From contig NZ_LWLN01000001.1 of the NCBI RefSeq assembly GCF_001953745.1, forward strand, positions 2,728,001 through 2,792,000: 64,000 nt of DNA. The letters run 5' to 3'. Position numbers and translations under genes: made by a program. Below are positions 35,971-43,792 of this stretch, piece by piece; positions within the stretch are counted from its first letter, which is position 1; every line of letters begins with the position of its first letter. Below the pieces are notes generated by a model that ran no database searches, was not told the DNA's origin, and saw only the letters and a program-made list of their open reading frames with translations. The DNA comes from Natrinema saccharevitans (GTDB lineage: Archaea > Halobacteriota > Halobacteria > Halobacteriales > Natrialbaceae).

Positions 35971-36309
35971 ATGGACACACACCACAATCGAAAACCGTCG
36001 AGCGGTCGTAGCGACGACATGGTTTCCCCCGGGCAGCTCTATGCCGTCGCCATCGGCGTTCTCCTGCTCGTCGCGTTGGGAGTCTGTGTCCCGGTTCTCG
36101 TACGGATCGTCCGGGACGGCCTCGAACGCCACCACAAGCGGCGGGCCGGCGAACTGAAGCGTTACACCGACGACGAGGAGTTCGACCGCGGCCCCTCCGC
36201 CTCGCTCGAGACGGATCCAGCGGGTCGAACGCACGTGACGTGTCGTCACTGTGGGACGGTAAACGACGCCGGGTTCACGTACTGCCGTCGATGTACGACG
36301 CCGCTTTGA
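35971..36309 (+). CDS. Membrane protein with C-terminal zinc ribbon (DUF7577-like)
   Basis: A 112-residue protein with one membrane helix (about 20-44) and a zinc ribbon at the end (CRHCGTVNDAGFTYCRRC). A second in-frame ATG at 36019 is an alternative start that would place the helix at the N-terminus. The ribbon would face the cytoplasm if the N-terminus is outside. Function unknown. Confidence 0.68.
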   Translation: MDTHHNRKPSSGRSDDMVSPGQLYAVAIGVLLLVALGVCVPVLVRIVRDGLERHHKRRAGELKRYTDDEEFDRGPSASLETDPAGRTHVTCRHCGTVNDAGFTYCRRCTTPL

Positions 36310-36737
36310 TCGGCGTCGGATCACCGATCGGAGACCGTTCGGTGTCGGCCGTTTCGCAGTCGAGTCCGGAGTCAGTCGCGACTCGAGTATCGAATGTTTT
36401 TCGCGTCCCAATAAAATAGAAGTGAGTGTTGCCGAACCCCATCACTGTGCGGTCGGTGTGTGACGAGCCGTAGAGCGACGCCGTCTCCTGGATTGTGAAC
36501 GACGCCCGAGAACCTGCTCGCTTCGCTCGCAGAACCCCAGTCTATAGTAGCTCTTGAAACGATTTACACACCGATCACAACGCTGTCCTGCGATCGGGTG
36601 TGCATCGACTTTCAAGAGCTACTGTAGTTCAAATGAACAATTGTGTTACGGACAATCAACCGTCCAGCCACGGAGTCCCTTACCAGTTCGGTCGGGAGCT
36701 TTTGACACTCTCGACCCAAGAAACCACGATCCAAGGC
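36310..36737. other. Intergenic region carrying a MITE-like inverted repeat
   Basis: 428 bp without a convincing gene. It holds the 86-bp inverted repeat described separately, and before it a GC-rich hairpin of the type CTGCTCGC-TTC-GCTCGCAG (about 36515-36535) similar to the tRNA trailer hairpins elsewhere in the window. Confidence 0.45.
36542..36627. repeat. 86-bp long inverted repeat, MITE-like
   Basis: The outer arms CTATAGTAGCTCTTGAAA (36542-36559) and its complement (36610-36627) match at 17 of 18 positions. The inner arms (ACACCGATCACA against TGCGATCGGGTGT) match imperfectly around a short loop. The whole can fold into one hairpin of almost 40 bp. It looks like the end-to-end remnant of an insertion sequence, and lies about 110 bp upstream of the TrkA-N gene, where it could alter expression. 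Confidence 0.6.
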
Positions 36738-37472
36738 ATGGCCACCCCGCTGTCGAGTCGGCCGATTCTGGGCCGCGCCGTTAGACCGATCTTCGCCCTC
36801 GTGACCGTCACCACGGTCGGGATCACCGGATACGTGCTGCTCGCGGGAGTCGGGTTGGTGGAGGCGGCATTTTGGCTGGTCGACTTGACGAGCATCGAGT
36901 TGCACTTTCAGGACCATACCGGTCCAGAGCGGGCGATCAAAGCCTTCGCGGTCGTGGTGCGGATCGGGATCATCCTCTCGAGCCTGTGGATCGGCGAGAC
37001 GGTCCTGTCGGCGGCCTTCGGCGGTCAAATTACGGAGGAACTCAAACACATGCAAACCGAACGGAAGATCGAAAACCTATCGGACCACGTCATCATCTGC
37101 GGGTACGGGATCTTCGGGCGCACCCTTGCCGCGCAACTGCGTGATGACGGCCACGACGTCTTGGTAATCGAACTCGACCAAGCCGAATTCGACCGCATTG
37201 GTGAAGAGACGCTCGCCATCCGAGGCGACGCCCGCCGCGAGGACGTCCTCGAGCGGGCTAACGTCGCGACGGCGGGAGCCATCATCGGAGCCATCGACGA
37301 CTCGAACGCGAACATCCAAATCGCGATCACGGCGAGTCAGCTCTCGCCGAACCTGCAGGTGATCGTCCGCGTTGGCGACGAAATGTACGAGTCCGTCGCC
37401 CGGCGCGCCGGCGCTGACGAGGTCGTCATCCCAGAAGTCCTCAGCGGCGATACCGTCAGTGAGTGGCTCTGA
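36738..37472 (+). CDS. Channel-like membrane protein with TrkA-N (RCK) NAD-binding domain
   Basis: A 244-residue protein with two membrane helices (about 14-38 and 68-92) and a cytoplasmic TrkA-N domain from about 107 (VIICGYGIFGRTLAAQLRDDGHDVLVIELD). It is built like a two-helix potassium channel, but the pore segment (LVDLTSIELHFQDHTGPERAIK) has no TVGYGD-type selectivity filter. It is therefore not an ordinary potassium channel and may sense NAD(H) or assist another transporter. ATG at 36738 begins the conserved part; the frame is open further upstream through the MITE-like repeat. Confidence 0.78.
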   Translation: MATPLSSRPILGRAVRPIFALVTVTTVGITGYVLLAGVGLVEAAFWLVDLTSIELHFQDHTGPERAIKAFAVVVRIGIILSSLWIGETVLSAAFGGQITEELKHMQTERKIENLSDHVIICGYGIFGRTLAAQLRDDGHDVLVIELDQAEFDRIGEETLAIRGDARREDVLERANVATAGAIIGAIDDSNANIQIAITASQLSPNLQVIVRVGDEMYESVARRAGADEVVIPEVLSGDTVSEWL

Positions 37473-37569
37473 TTCGACGGACGGACGCAAACGCCACGAG
37501 TAATCTCGAGGCACTCCGTTTCAGCTGGGTACGAAACACCTCCGTGGCTCAAATCAGCTCCGAGGACTA

Positions 37570-37600
37570 CTCGCGGCCCGCGAGTTTGCTCGCAGCAGAA
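37570..37600. other. tRNA-trailer hairpin displaced from tRNA-Phe
   Basis: CTCGCGG-C-CCGCGAG forms a perfect stem, followed by TTTGCTCGCAGCAGAA up to the att core. The same 13-mer TTGCTCGCAGCAG lies just outside the 3' end of tRNA-Val (58068-58080). This is therefore the original 3' flank of tRNA-Phe, now about 19.4 kb from its gene. Confidence 0.6.
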
Positions 37601-37625
37601 ATGCCGCCTCCCGGACCTCAACCGG
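37601..37625. other. attL: copy of the tRNA-Phe 3' end
   Basis: The 15-bp core ATGCCGCCTCCCGGA plus AACCGG after four differing bases, the same as 57010-57031 where it is part of the intact tRNA. Confidence 0.8.
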
Positions 37626-37626
37626 T

Positions 37627-37637
37627 GGTTTACATGC
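37627..37637. other. Arm-type motif inside the left border
   Basis: GGTTTACATGC. Its exact reverse complement lies at 56990-57000, inside the right border. In the circular form the two would flank the att core as an inverted pair, as expected for integrase binding sites. Confidence 0.6.
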
Positions 37638-37663
37638 TCATACGATAACCCCCTGAGTAGACG

Positions 37664-38911
37664 ATGACCCGCGATGCTGACCGTCGGCTCGAACGGCTGC
37701 AAGAGCGTATCGAGGGAAGCGAAGATATCAGTAGCGACGATCAGGAGGCGCTCATTGACTTCGATAGGCAACTCGCCCTCCTCGGGAGTCAATACGGTAA
37801 GCAGCGCCGTGCGAAGCTCGTCAGGCACTGTGTTCGGATCTCTGAGAACGTCGGCGGACTCGCGGATGCTCTCGAAGATAGGAGAGCAGCGGAAGATATC
37901 GTCCGCTGGATCCACAGTAACTACGAAAACGAGGAATCGAACCGGGACTACCGGGTCGCCCTTCGGATGTTTGGCAAACGCGCCACTGACAGCGATGAGA
38001 TTCCCGACAGTATCTCTTGGGTCTCCGCGACGACATCGAAAAACTACAATCCGATGCCGGACCCGGCGAAGATGCTCTGGTGGGACGACCACATCAAGCC
38101 GATGCTCGAGGAGTGTCGTCACCATCGCGACAAAGCTCTCATCGCGACCGCATGGGATTCCGGCGCCCGAAGCGGTGAGATCCGGTCCCTTACCGTCGGC
38201 GACATCGCCGATCACAAGTACGGCCTTCAGATTTCCGTCGACGGGAAGAAGGGCGAGCGGTCGATTATGCTCATCGCTGCTGCTCCGTATCTCCGACAAT
38301 GGTTGAACGTCCATCCTGCGCCGAACGACCCGCAAGCACCACTGTGGTGCCAGCTCGACCAGCCGAAGGAAATCAGCTACCAGATGAAGCTGAAAATTCT
38401 GAAGAAGAACGCCCGGAAGGCTGGCGTCACTCACACCGATGTTACCTTCACTCAGATGCGGAAGTCCTCCGCGTCCTATCTCGCTTCCGAGGGCGTCAAC
38501 CAGGCTCACCTCGAGGACCATCACGGATGGGATCGCGGTTCTGATGTCGCTGCCCGCTACGTCGCCGTCTTCGGTGACGCCAACGATCGAGAGATCGCGA
38601 GGGCTCACGGCGTCGACGTCGAGGAAGACGAGTCCGATCCCATCTCTCCGCAGACTTGTCCCCGCTGCCAGCGGAAGACACCACGGAACGAATCGCTTTG
38701 CGTGTGGTGCGGTCAAGCGATGGAACACGGTGCAGTTGAAGAGATCGAGGAGCGACAACAGGAGACGCGGACTGAACTTCTCAAGATCGCCCGTGATGAT
38801 CCCGAACTGCTCGACGATCTCGAACGAATCGAGCAGTTCATCGAACTCGCCGACGAGAATCCCGGGGTACTCCGGGAGGCCCGAGAGTTCGCCGACGCCA
38901 GTACGGACTGA
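37664..38911 (+). CDS. Tyrosine recombinase/integrase with zinc ribbon (island integrase)
   Basis: A 415-residue recombinase. The N-terminal helical core-binding part spans about 1-120. Catalytic positions are R169 (SGARSGEI), K195/K196, R266 in FTQMRKSSA, H287 in LEDHHGW and Y299 in AARYVAVFG. The box normally HxxR reads TxxR, a departure tolerated in some archaeal integrases. A zinc ribbon (CPRCQRKTPRNESLCVWCG, about 332-350) and an acidic helical tail follow. It begins just inside the left att site, so it probably inserts and excises the island. Confidence 0.88.
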   Translation: MTRDADRRLERLQERIEGSEDISSDDQEALIDFDRQLALLGSQYGKQRRAKLVRHCVRISENVGGLADALEDRRAAEDIVRWIHSNYENEESNRDYRVALRMFGKRATDSDEIPDSISWVSATTSKNYNPMPDPAKMLWWDDHIKPMLEECRHHRDKALIATAWDSGARSGEIRSLTVGDIADHKYGLQISVDGKKGERSIMLIAAAPYLRQWLNVHPAPNDPQAPLWCQLDQPKEISYQMKLKILKKNARKAGVTHTDVTFTQMRKSSASYLASEGVNQAHLEDHHGWDRGSDVAARYVAVFGDANDREIARAHGVDVEEDESDPISPQTCPRCQRKTPRNESLCVWCGQAMEHGAVEEIEERQQETRTELLKIARDDPELLDDLERIEQFIELADENPGVLREAREFADASTD

Positions 38912-38919
38912 GGTCGTCA

Positions 38920-39120
38920 TTAGACGCGTTCCTCCATATCTTGTTTCGCTCGGTCGATTTCATGCTCGATATCATGAAGGAGCGGCTCGTCTCCATAGCG
39001 GATTATCGCCGCGAGAGCAAGCCCTCGAACGAACTTGTCGTCGCCGTGTTTGATGATACGGACGAGCGTGTCCTTGTTCTCTTGGACGTACTGATCCGGA
39101 TCGGAATCAGCCTCACTCAT
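38920..39120 (-). CDS. Small island protein of unknown function
   Basis: A 66-residue acidic helical protein (QENKDTLVRIIKHGDDKFVRGLALAAIIRYGDEPLLHDIEHEIDRAKQDMEERV). It overlaps the stop of the upstream C2H2-type gene (ATGA), so the two form a coupled pair, convergent with the integrase. Such pairs occur next to integrases on haloarchaeal elements. Function unknown. Confidence 0.65.
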   Translation of the reverse strand: MSEADSDPDQYVQENKDTLVRIIKHGDDKFVRGLALAAIIRYGDEPLLHDIEHEIDRAKQDMEERV

Positions 39121-39350
39121 AGGACCCCACCCCCGGTTAGCCCGAAATCAGAGGGAGAGTGTTTCTCGATGTGATGTGCCGTCTTCTTGTTTCTGAGGCC
39201 AACACCACAGACCGGGCACTCGACGAGCCGGATCTTGTCGTGGCCGAATCGCTCGATACGTTTCCCAATCTCGTCGCTGGTACGGCTACTAATTTCGTCG
39301 CTCGAGTCGACCTCACTACGTTCTGCGTTGTCTTCGTGGGTTGCGTGCAT
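39117..39350 (-). CDS. Small C2H2-like zinc-finger protein
   Basis: A 77-residue protein. The C-terminal CPVCGVGLRNKKTAHHIEKH carries two cysteines and histidines spaced like a C2H2 finger. The N-terminal half is acidic. ATG at 39350 is used; a frame continues upstream without support. An ATCTAC/GTAGAT dyad at 39424-39442 lies upstream. Probably a DNA-binding regulator of the island ends. Confidence 0.65.
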   Translation of the reverse strand: MHATHEDNAERSEVDSSDEISSRTSDEIGKRIERFGHDKIRLVECPVCGVGLRNKKTAHHIEKHSPSDFGLTGGGVL

Positions 39351-39423
39351 GCGTCCAGTCTTCGCAGCCGAGTCGGCCGGCCAGACCGGAGCCGCGAGAA
39401 ACAAGACGAACCCGAACGTTCTT

Positions 39424-39442
39424 ATCTACGGAATTTGTAGAT
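39424..39442. promoter_or_regulatory. Inverted repeat upstream of the zinc-finger gene
   Basis: ATCTAC-GGAATTT-GTAGAT, a 6-bp dyad about 75 bp before the start at 39350. An operator candidate for the two-gene minus-strand unit. Confidence 0.4.
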
Positions 39443-39602
39443 GAACGTACGGAGTCCCGTCCTGTTCGACGGCTCCAAGCTTCACAATTCGACGGCGGCG
39501 TACCCACCCCAGATTGAATGGGGAGAGCCCCGAAGTGTGCCAGCACTCCGGTGTTCTGCCGCCGTGTCCTACACTCGTTAGTGTCACTGATATCGTTCGT
39601 AA

Positions 39603-39749
39603 CTACCTGTCGGCCTCTTCAGGGTCGTATTGATCAGCCATCTTGTTTAGCAGCTCGTCATAGGATTCCCCGCCGCGTTTGAGGGCTCTTACGCGGTCAC
39701 GGGTTTCAGGATCAACCTTGATGTCTGCATAGTTCCCGGTCGAGGCCAT
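39603..39749 (-). CDS. Antitoxin-like small protein (DUF7557-like)
   Basis: A 48-residue protein, MASTGNYADIKVDPET then RDRVRALKRGGESYDELLNKMADQYDPEEADR. The pattern of a strand followed by two helices resembles ribbon-helix-helix VapB-type antitoxins. No toxin gene of usual size lies beside it, so it may act alone as a regulator. The stop and start are clear, and the codon pattern fits a real gene. Confidence 0.6.
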   Translation of the reverse strand: MASTGNYADIKVDPETRDRVRALKRGGESYDELLNKMADQYDPEEADR

Positions 39750-39812
39750 CGGCCTCTAGTTCAGAGGCCCCCTTCATTAGCTTTATGAAGTTTCTGATTA
39801 AGCTATCTGTAG

Positions 39813-40511
39813 ATGACTGAGCCAGACATCGATGTGTCCCGCGAGGGCCCAAACGGGATACTCACTGATAGTGATCGACAGTATCTCCTTAGTCAAATAT
39901 CAGGGTACGATGTCGATTGGAGCGGTGACGAAAATCAGAAGCGATGGCGTATTCGAGAAAAGATCAAAGCGGGCTTCGATGACTTCCGGTGGATAACCAG
40001 CTTAGATGACAAAGAGTTCGAATTGATTTTCGATGATTTAGGATTTGCTGCTGATGTCGACGAAATCCCTACTGGATCCGTCAGGGAAATATTAGCGGAA
40101 CTCGGTCACGGTCACCAGCAGAACGATCTCCAAGCAACTCTCGAGGTCATCTATAAAGCGTGTTTAATGGCTCCCCGTGTCGACTTCGATCGATTAGTCG
40201 AACAAGCGGTCCTAAACGCCGAAAGCCGATGGACCGACCATGCTCCTGGCGGAAAATATCCAGTCTCGGTAGATGCCTCTGTTGAAGTCGAGTACCAGGA
40301 CATTCCCGATGTTGAAACAATTGAGGAGAAACTCGAGTACGGTGAACGGATAACTCGTGAGGAGATCGGAGAGCTGTTTCTCAAAGGGCGTATCGAACCG
40401 GGCGATCTCTCACAACGAGATATTGACACACGAATTTTAGATGAAGAGCATGACGAGAAACTCCTTGGTCTTAAAGAGGTGAAGTGGGATCATGAAGAAT
40501 TTCCGAAATAG
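39813..40511 (+). CDS. Island hypothetical protein
   Basis: A 232-residue acidic soluble protein with a helical N-terminal half (DRQYLLSQISGYDVDWSGDENQKRWRIREKIKAGFDDFRWI) that resembles haloarchaeal proteins found beside integrated elements. No catalytic motif is seen. It starts 31 bp after an AT-rich TATA-like stretch and ends at the beginning of the purine-rich repeat tract. Confidence 0.65.
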   Translation: MTEPDIDVSREGPNGILTDSDRQYLLSQISGYDVDWSGDENQKRWRIREKIKAGFDDFRWITSLDDKEFELIFDDLGFAADVDEIPTGSVREILAELGHGHQQNDLQATLEVIYKACLMAPRVDFDRLVEQAVLNAESRWTDHAPGGKYPVSVDASVEVEYQDIPDVETIEEKLEYGERITREEIGELFLKGRIEPGDLSQRDIDTRILDEEHDEKLLGLKEVKWDHEEFPK

Positions 40512-40559
40512 ACGAAACCAGTAGCAAAGCGATCCACTAGAGGTGGGGAAGCCTCCCTG

Positions 40560-41400
40560 ATCTTGAGTTGATCGTCTTACTCGAGCTAAAACGACCAGCA
40601 AAAGGCGGAGATAGCAAGGGGTAGAAGGCACTTCTGAGGAGGAGATAGAGGGGGAGATGAAAGGGTGAAAATTGCTAACTGTGGATCGTCTTTAATCGAG
40701 CAGCGAAAGAGCAACAACAAGCAGGCAATCAGAGGGGTGCTTGTGGCTGCTCAAGGAGGGGTCATCTCGATCGAGGCAAAACGACCAGGGAAAAGGCAGG
40801 GACGGCAGGGGGATACGACCCAGTCTCGAGCAGCCAGAAGGGGCCCTTGAGGGGGTGGTCATGGCTGGTCGAGCGACTGGTTAGTACGGTCCAGAGGGAG
40901 ACTACCAGTGACGACCAGCAAAAAGGCAGGGACGGCAAGGGGCTACGACCAACTTACAAGCAACAGCAAGGGGGCCTTGGAGGGGGTAGCAGGAGCGGGT
41001 CAGGGGCCCCTTGTTCGATTCGAGCAGCGAAAGAGCAGCAACGACCAGGCAAATAAGGGGGTAGTAGGGGCTGGTCGAGGGGCGGTCACTCTGATCGGGC
41101 CGAAACGACCAGGGAAAAGGCAGGGACGGCAAGGGGGTTCCAGGCAGAGACGACCAGCAAAAACGAGGGGGGTTTCAGGGGTGGGTAGCAGGTGGTCGAG
41201 GAGATAGTTTCCACTCGAGCAGCAAGAGACCAGCGAGACCCAGCGAAAAGCAAGGGACTGCGAGGGGGATCGAGGCAACATCGAGCAGGAATAGAAGGGG
41301 CAAGAAGGAGGCCATCTCACCAGATCGTTTACCGCGAGCAGATCGAAAGCGAATCGACCAGCGAGATCGAGTGCTGGTAGTGGAGCTTTTTGCTGTTACT
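40560..41400. repeat. Purine-rich, strand-biased tract of degenerate repeats
   Basis: About 0.84 kb with a strong purine bias on the plus strand (44 of 60 bases in 41101-41160 are A or G). Imperfect units of the form ACGACCAG-S-RAAARGCAGGGACGGCA-RGGGG begin near 40591, 40781, 40911, 41105 and 41150. A second unit, CGAGCAGCGAAAGAGCA, begins near 40697 and 41020 and is echoed at 41216. G-runs of four or more recur every 20 to 50 bp. Frames on either strand are open only because stops are rare; their products lack haloarchaeal composition. It is probably non-coding: an RNA, a partition or replication site, or a structural region. Confidence 0.7.
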
Positions 41401-41404
41401 TGGT

Positions 41405-41728
41405 TTACTCTTGGTACTCGTCTTTCGTCTTCGAGCGTAGCTCTCGAGTGCGCTGGACGTATTGTATTCGGGCTTCCTCATCGAGAACGTCCCAGACATC
41501 AGGAAGCGATGCAACTCCCTGTGTCGCCTCAGCAGCCAGTTCAGTGATCTCTTGCAATTCATCGATCGCTGCGCGCATTCTGTAGATGTCCTCTGCTCGT
41601 AGCTCTTCGCCGCGATCGAGGCGACGTGCCGATGTCGAAAAGGCGTCTCGGCCGACTTCTTCGCTTATCCGCTCGAGTTCCTTTTGGAGCAATCTTCGGC
41701 CGGTATCTTCCCAGTCCGGCTTACTCAT
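41405..41728 (-). CDS. Island hypothetical protein, helical
   Basis: A 107-residue charged helical protein (WEDTGRRLLQKELERISEEVGRDAF, DIYRMRAAIDELQEITELAAEATQGV). No domain is recognised. Its ATG overlaps the stop of a 30-codon gene upstream (ATGAGTAA), so the two are coupled. The purine-rich tract follows directly downstream. A role in element replication or partition is possible only by position. Confidence 0.6.
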   Translation of the reverse strand: MSKPDWEDTGRRLLQKELERISEEVGRDAFSTSARRLDRGEELRAEDIYRMRAAIDELQEITELAAEATQGVASLPDVWDVLDEEARIQYVQRTRELRSKTKDEYQE

Positions 41729-41813
41729 CGACCCTCCACCTCCAAGCGGCGATTGTCAGTCGGTTCTGGTTCTGTGCGTCGGATTTATCCCGGTTGTATT
41801 CGTAATCCATCAT
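41721..41813 (-). CDS. Thirty-residue leader or small protein
   Basis: MMDYEYNRDKSDAQNQNR then LTIAAWRWRVDE; its stop overlaps the start of the next gene. It may be a small protein or a leader that couples translation. The operator-like dyad at 41890-41923 lies upstream. Confidence 0.4.
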   Translation of the reverse strand: MMDYEYNRDKSDAQNQNRLTIAAWRWRVDE

Positions 41814-41889
41814 GCTGGTTTCGCCAGCACGGTCGAGGGTGTTGCACCACCCGTCGGCCTTTTGCCGAACTCCCGTGCTTAGTGGTTAG

Positions 41890-41923
41890 TATATTCGCTA
41901 ACCAATAAAGGTTAGCGTATATG
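41890..41923. promoter_or_regulatory. Operator-like inverted repeat between divergent genes
   Basis: TATATTCGCTAACC (41890-41903), AATAAA, then GGTTAGCGTATATG (41910-41923). The arms match at 12 of 14 positions. It sits between the minus-strand pair and the plus-strand gene at 41968, so it probably controls both. Confidence 0.55.
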
Positions 41924-41967
41924 ATTATCTTAGCAAGTATTACAACCATCACTGAGAAAGCCATCAT

Positions 41968-42171
41968 ATGGCGAAGACTCGAGCGCTCCTTACGGAGACA
42001 GAACGCGAACAGATCGCCGGCGAACACGGAGACAGTCGACGATACCAAGCGACATCACGTGTTCGAGGACGAATTGAAGATGAACTCACAGAAGATATTG
42101 AAATTCTCCAAAAACACCACCCTGACCTACTTGAGGAACTACGCTCTGTCGTTTGCGAGGATAATCAATAG
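41968..42171 (+). CDS. Small conserved haloarchaeal protein
   Basis: A 67-residue helical protein (MAKTRALLTETEREQIAGEH, RYQATSRVRGRIEDELTEDIEILQKHHPDLLEELRSVVC). Near-identical small proteins are common in haloarchaeal genomes, often near mobile elements or regulators; the role is unknown. It is divergent from the 41405-41813 pair, sharing the dyad at 41890-41923. Confidence 0.72.
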   Translation: MAKTRALLTETEREQIAGEHGDSRRYQATSRVRGRIEDELTEDIEILQKHHPDLLEELRSVVCEDNQ

Positions 42172-42190
42172 CGCTATCAGTAGTTGTTAT

Positions 42191-42217
42191 GGTGTGATTG
42201 ACAGAAAATATCACACC
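42191..42217. terminator. Hairpin after the small conserved gene
   Basis: GGTGTGA (42191-42197) and TCACACC (42211-42217) form a 7-bp stem with an AT-rich loop, 20 bp beyond the stop at 42171. Confidence 0.4.
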
Positions 42218-42307
42218 ACAGACGTTGTTAGGAGTCGTACGGTCACACCATCACGCGCCTGTCATCGAAAGCTAAATGTTTTGCATCAATCGACCATCAT
42301 ATGATTA

Positions 42308-42901
42308 TTAGTCCACAATATGTCGATAAACACGTCGAATTGTTGGCCAGCCTGCATCGTCATTCTCAACATGTAGCGACGTTTGGAGAGCTACATAGAA
42401 CAAAATCGCCATCGACACGAATGCGAGGGCTGGCATCATTTCTGGAATTAGTGATACCTCAAACACGCCGTCTGTCATCGGGAAATCGCTCAACCAGTCA
42501 AGAAAATAAATACCAGTAAAAATCCCAGCATACAACATTGCGAATGTTGTCAAACGGTTAATTCGTATTATAGTTTCAGATGCTGATTTATCGACATCAG
42601 ATGCAGGGTTATCCAAATCAGCCGGGACAGGCCAGCGCGATCGTGGATTATTGAGCCAGTAGATTTTGGTCTGTCTTCCTGCTTCTGCACTCAATAATAT
42701 CCCTCGTTCAACTAGTGAGTTCAATCGTTTTCGGGTTCCTTCATCACTGAGGCCGGTCATCTCTGCGACAGCCGATTTGGATAGAAATGGTTTGTTTGCC
42801 TGAACGAAACACTTCAACAATGCCTGATCAGGAACTTCAACAGTTTTCGGATCGCGCAGGAGATCTCGGTTAATGAACTTAGGCAGTTCTGTATCGGTCA
42901 T
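42308..42901 (-). CDS. Membrane-bound winged-helix protein
   Basis: A 197-residue protein. Residues about 24-85 form a winged helix (QALLKCFVQANKPFLSKSAVAEMTGLSDEGTRKRLNSLVERGILLSAEAGRQTKIYWL). Two membrane helices follow (about 118-138 and 150-170), then a short basic tail. A DNA-binding domain tied to the membrane suggests a sensor-regulator or a defence effector. No partner is seen on the same strand. Confidence 0.7.
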   Translation of the reverse strand: MTDTELPKFINRDLLRDPKTVEVPDQALLKCFVQANKPFLSKSAVAEMTGLSDEGTRKRLNSLVERGILLSAEAGRQTKIYWLNNPRSRWPVPADLDNPASDVDKSASETIIRINRLTTFAMLYAGIFTGIYFLDWLSDFPMTDGVFEVSLIPEMMPALAFVSMAILFYVALQTSLHVENDDAGWPTIRRVYRHIVD

Positions 42902-43113
42902 ACATCATCACTCATCGGGACTAACATATCATTAAATATCCCCTCGAGTGGTCAGCTGCCAACCCCGGATTTGTGGTTACCAATCGGCCACTCAGCGTGG
43001 AGTATACCACGTGAGAAGAGGGATCCATAGATGGTGAGCCACAGAAGACAATCACGTCTGATTTCAGGAGAAAGCAAGGATCGTTTCGAATCAATACATA
43101 GACAAAACAAGAT

Positions 43114-43626
43114 ATGAAAGCTAAAGAAGTCCATGAGCAAGTCGAGGCAAGCAAATACAAACCATGGCAGATATATCTCCTGACTGCAGCTGTTCTCTCA
43201 GGAGTTGGTCTCTATCTCGAAATTGGGATTGTAACCGAAACACTTCGAATGATCGAGGTAAGTCTGTCAGGATGGAGTTGGTTAGCTATTCTAGGAATCC
43301 AGGGTGTACTGATTGGATTTGTGGCGGAGTTCCTGTACGAACAAGGAGACAAGTATGCCAAAGCTGCTAGCTCCCGTTTCGGATCGAAAGATCGTACACT
43401 TCTGTTCCGGATAGGTGTTATGACCCTCGCTTCTGGAGTTCTTACGAAAATTGTGCCACCTGCTTTGGAGAATGTAACGGAATACTTGGTCGTCCAAACA
43501 ACTGGTGCGATAATCGCCCTAGGAATTTTATTGGTTCATGAAGGTACAAGCGACTGGAATACAAGGACGGAATGGCCTGCGATTGCTGCTGGAATTATAC
43601 TCGCTTTCGTACCGAGTTTGTTCTGA
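43114..43626 (+). CDS. Island membrane protein of unknown function
   Basis: A 170-residue protein with four membrane segments (about 19-37, 50-72, 90-110 and 126-142, with a final hydrophobic end). The loop YEQGDKYAKAASSRFGSKDR is basic. Codon use is AT-richer than the chromosome. It lies between the membrane winged-helix gene and the cassette region. No family is recognised. Confidence 0.6.
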   Translation: MKAKEVHEQVEASKYKPWQIYLLTAAVLSGVGLYLEIGIVTETLRMIEVSLSGWSWLAILGIQGVLIGFVAEFLYEQGDKYAKAASSRFGSKDRTLLFRIGVMTLASGVLTKIVPPALENVTEYLVVQTTGAIIALGILLVHEGTSDWNTRTEWPAIAAGIILAFVPSLF

Positions 43627-43652
43627 ACTCGATATCGAGCAATCGTAGACGC

Positions 43653-43679
43653 TGTCCGCGAAGCCTGTCTTCGAGGACA
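43653..43679 (+). repeat. Possible degenerate cassette-border site (site 0)
   Basis: The ends TGTCCGCGAA and GAGGACA resemble the five sites described below, 27 bp long, but the middle differs. It would mark the left border of a single-gene cassette (43793-45238). Weak on its own. Confidence 0.3.
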
Positions 43680-43792
43680 ATTCACCCTCAAATCAGGGTC
43701 GATTCCTGTACTGACATCCACATTCTTCATGGTTTGTTGGGATGAAACTGAACATCGAGGACAGCGATGAGACTCAAGCTGCAGTGTTGCTA

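Noticed and set aside
36600-36737. Longer N-terminus for the TrkA-N protein
   Set aside because: The frame is open, but it reads through the hairpin repeat, and conserved sequence begins at 36738.
40665-41320. Several short open frames in the purine-rich tract
   Set aside because: Products on either strand are compositionally unlike haloarchaeal proteins and follow the repeat units; stops are rare because of the base bias.
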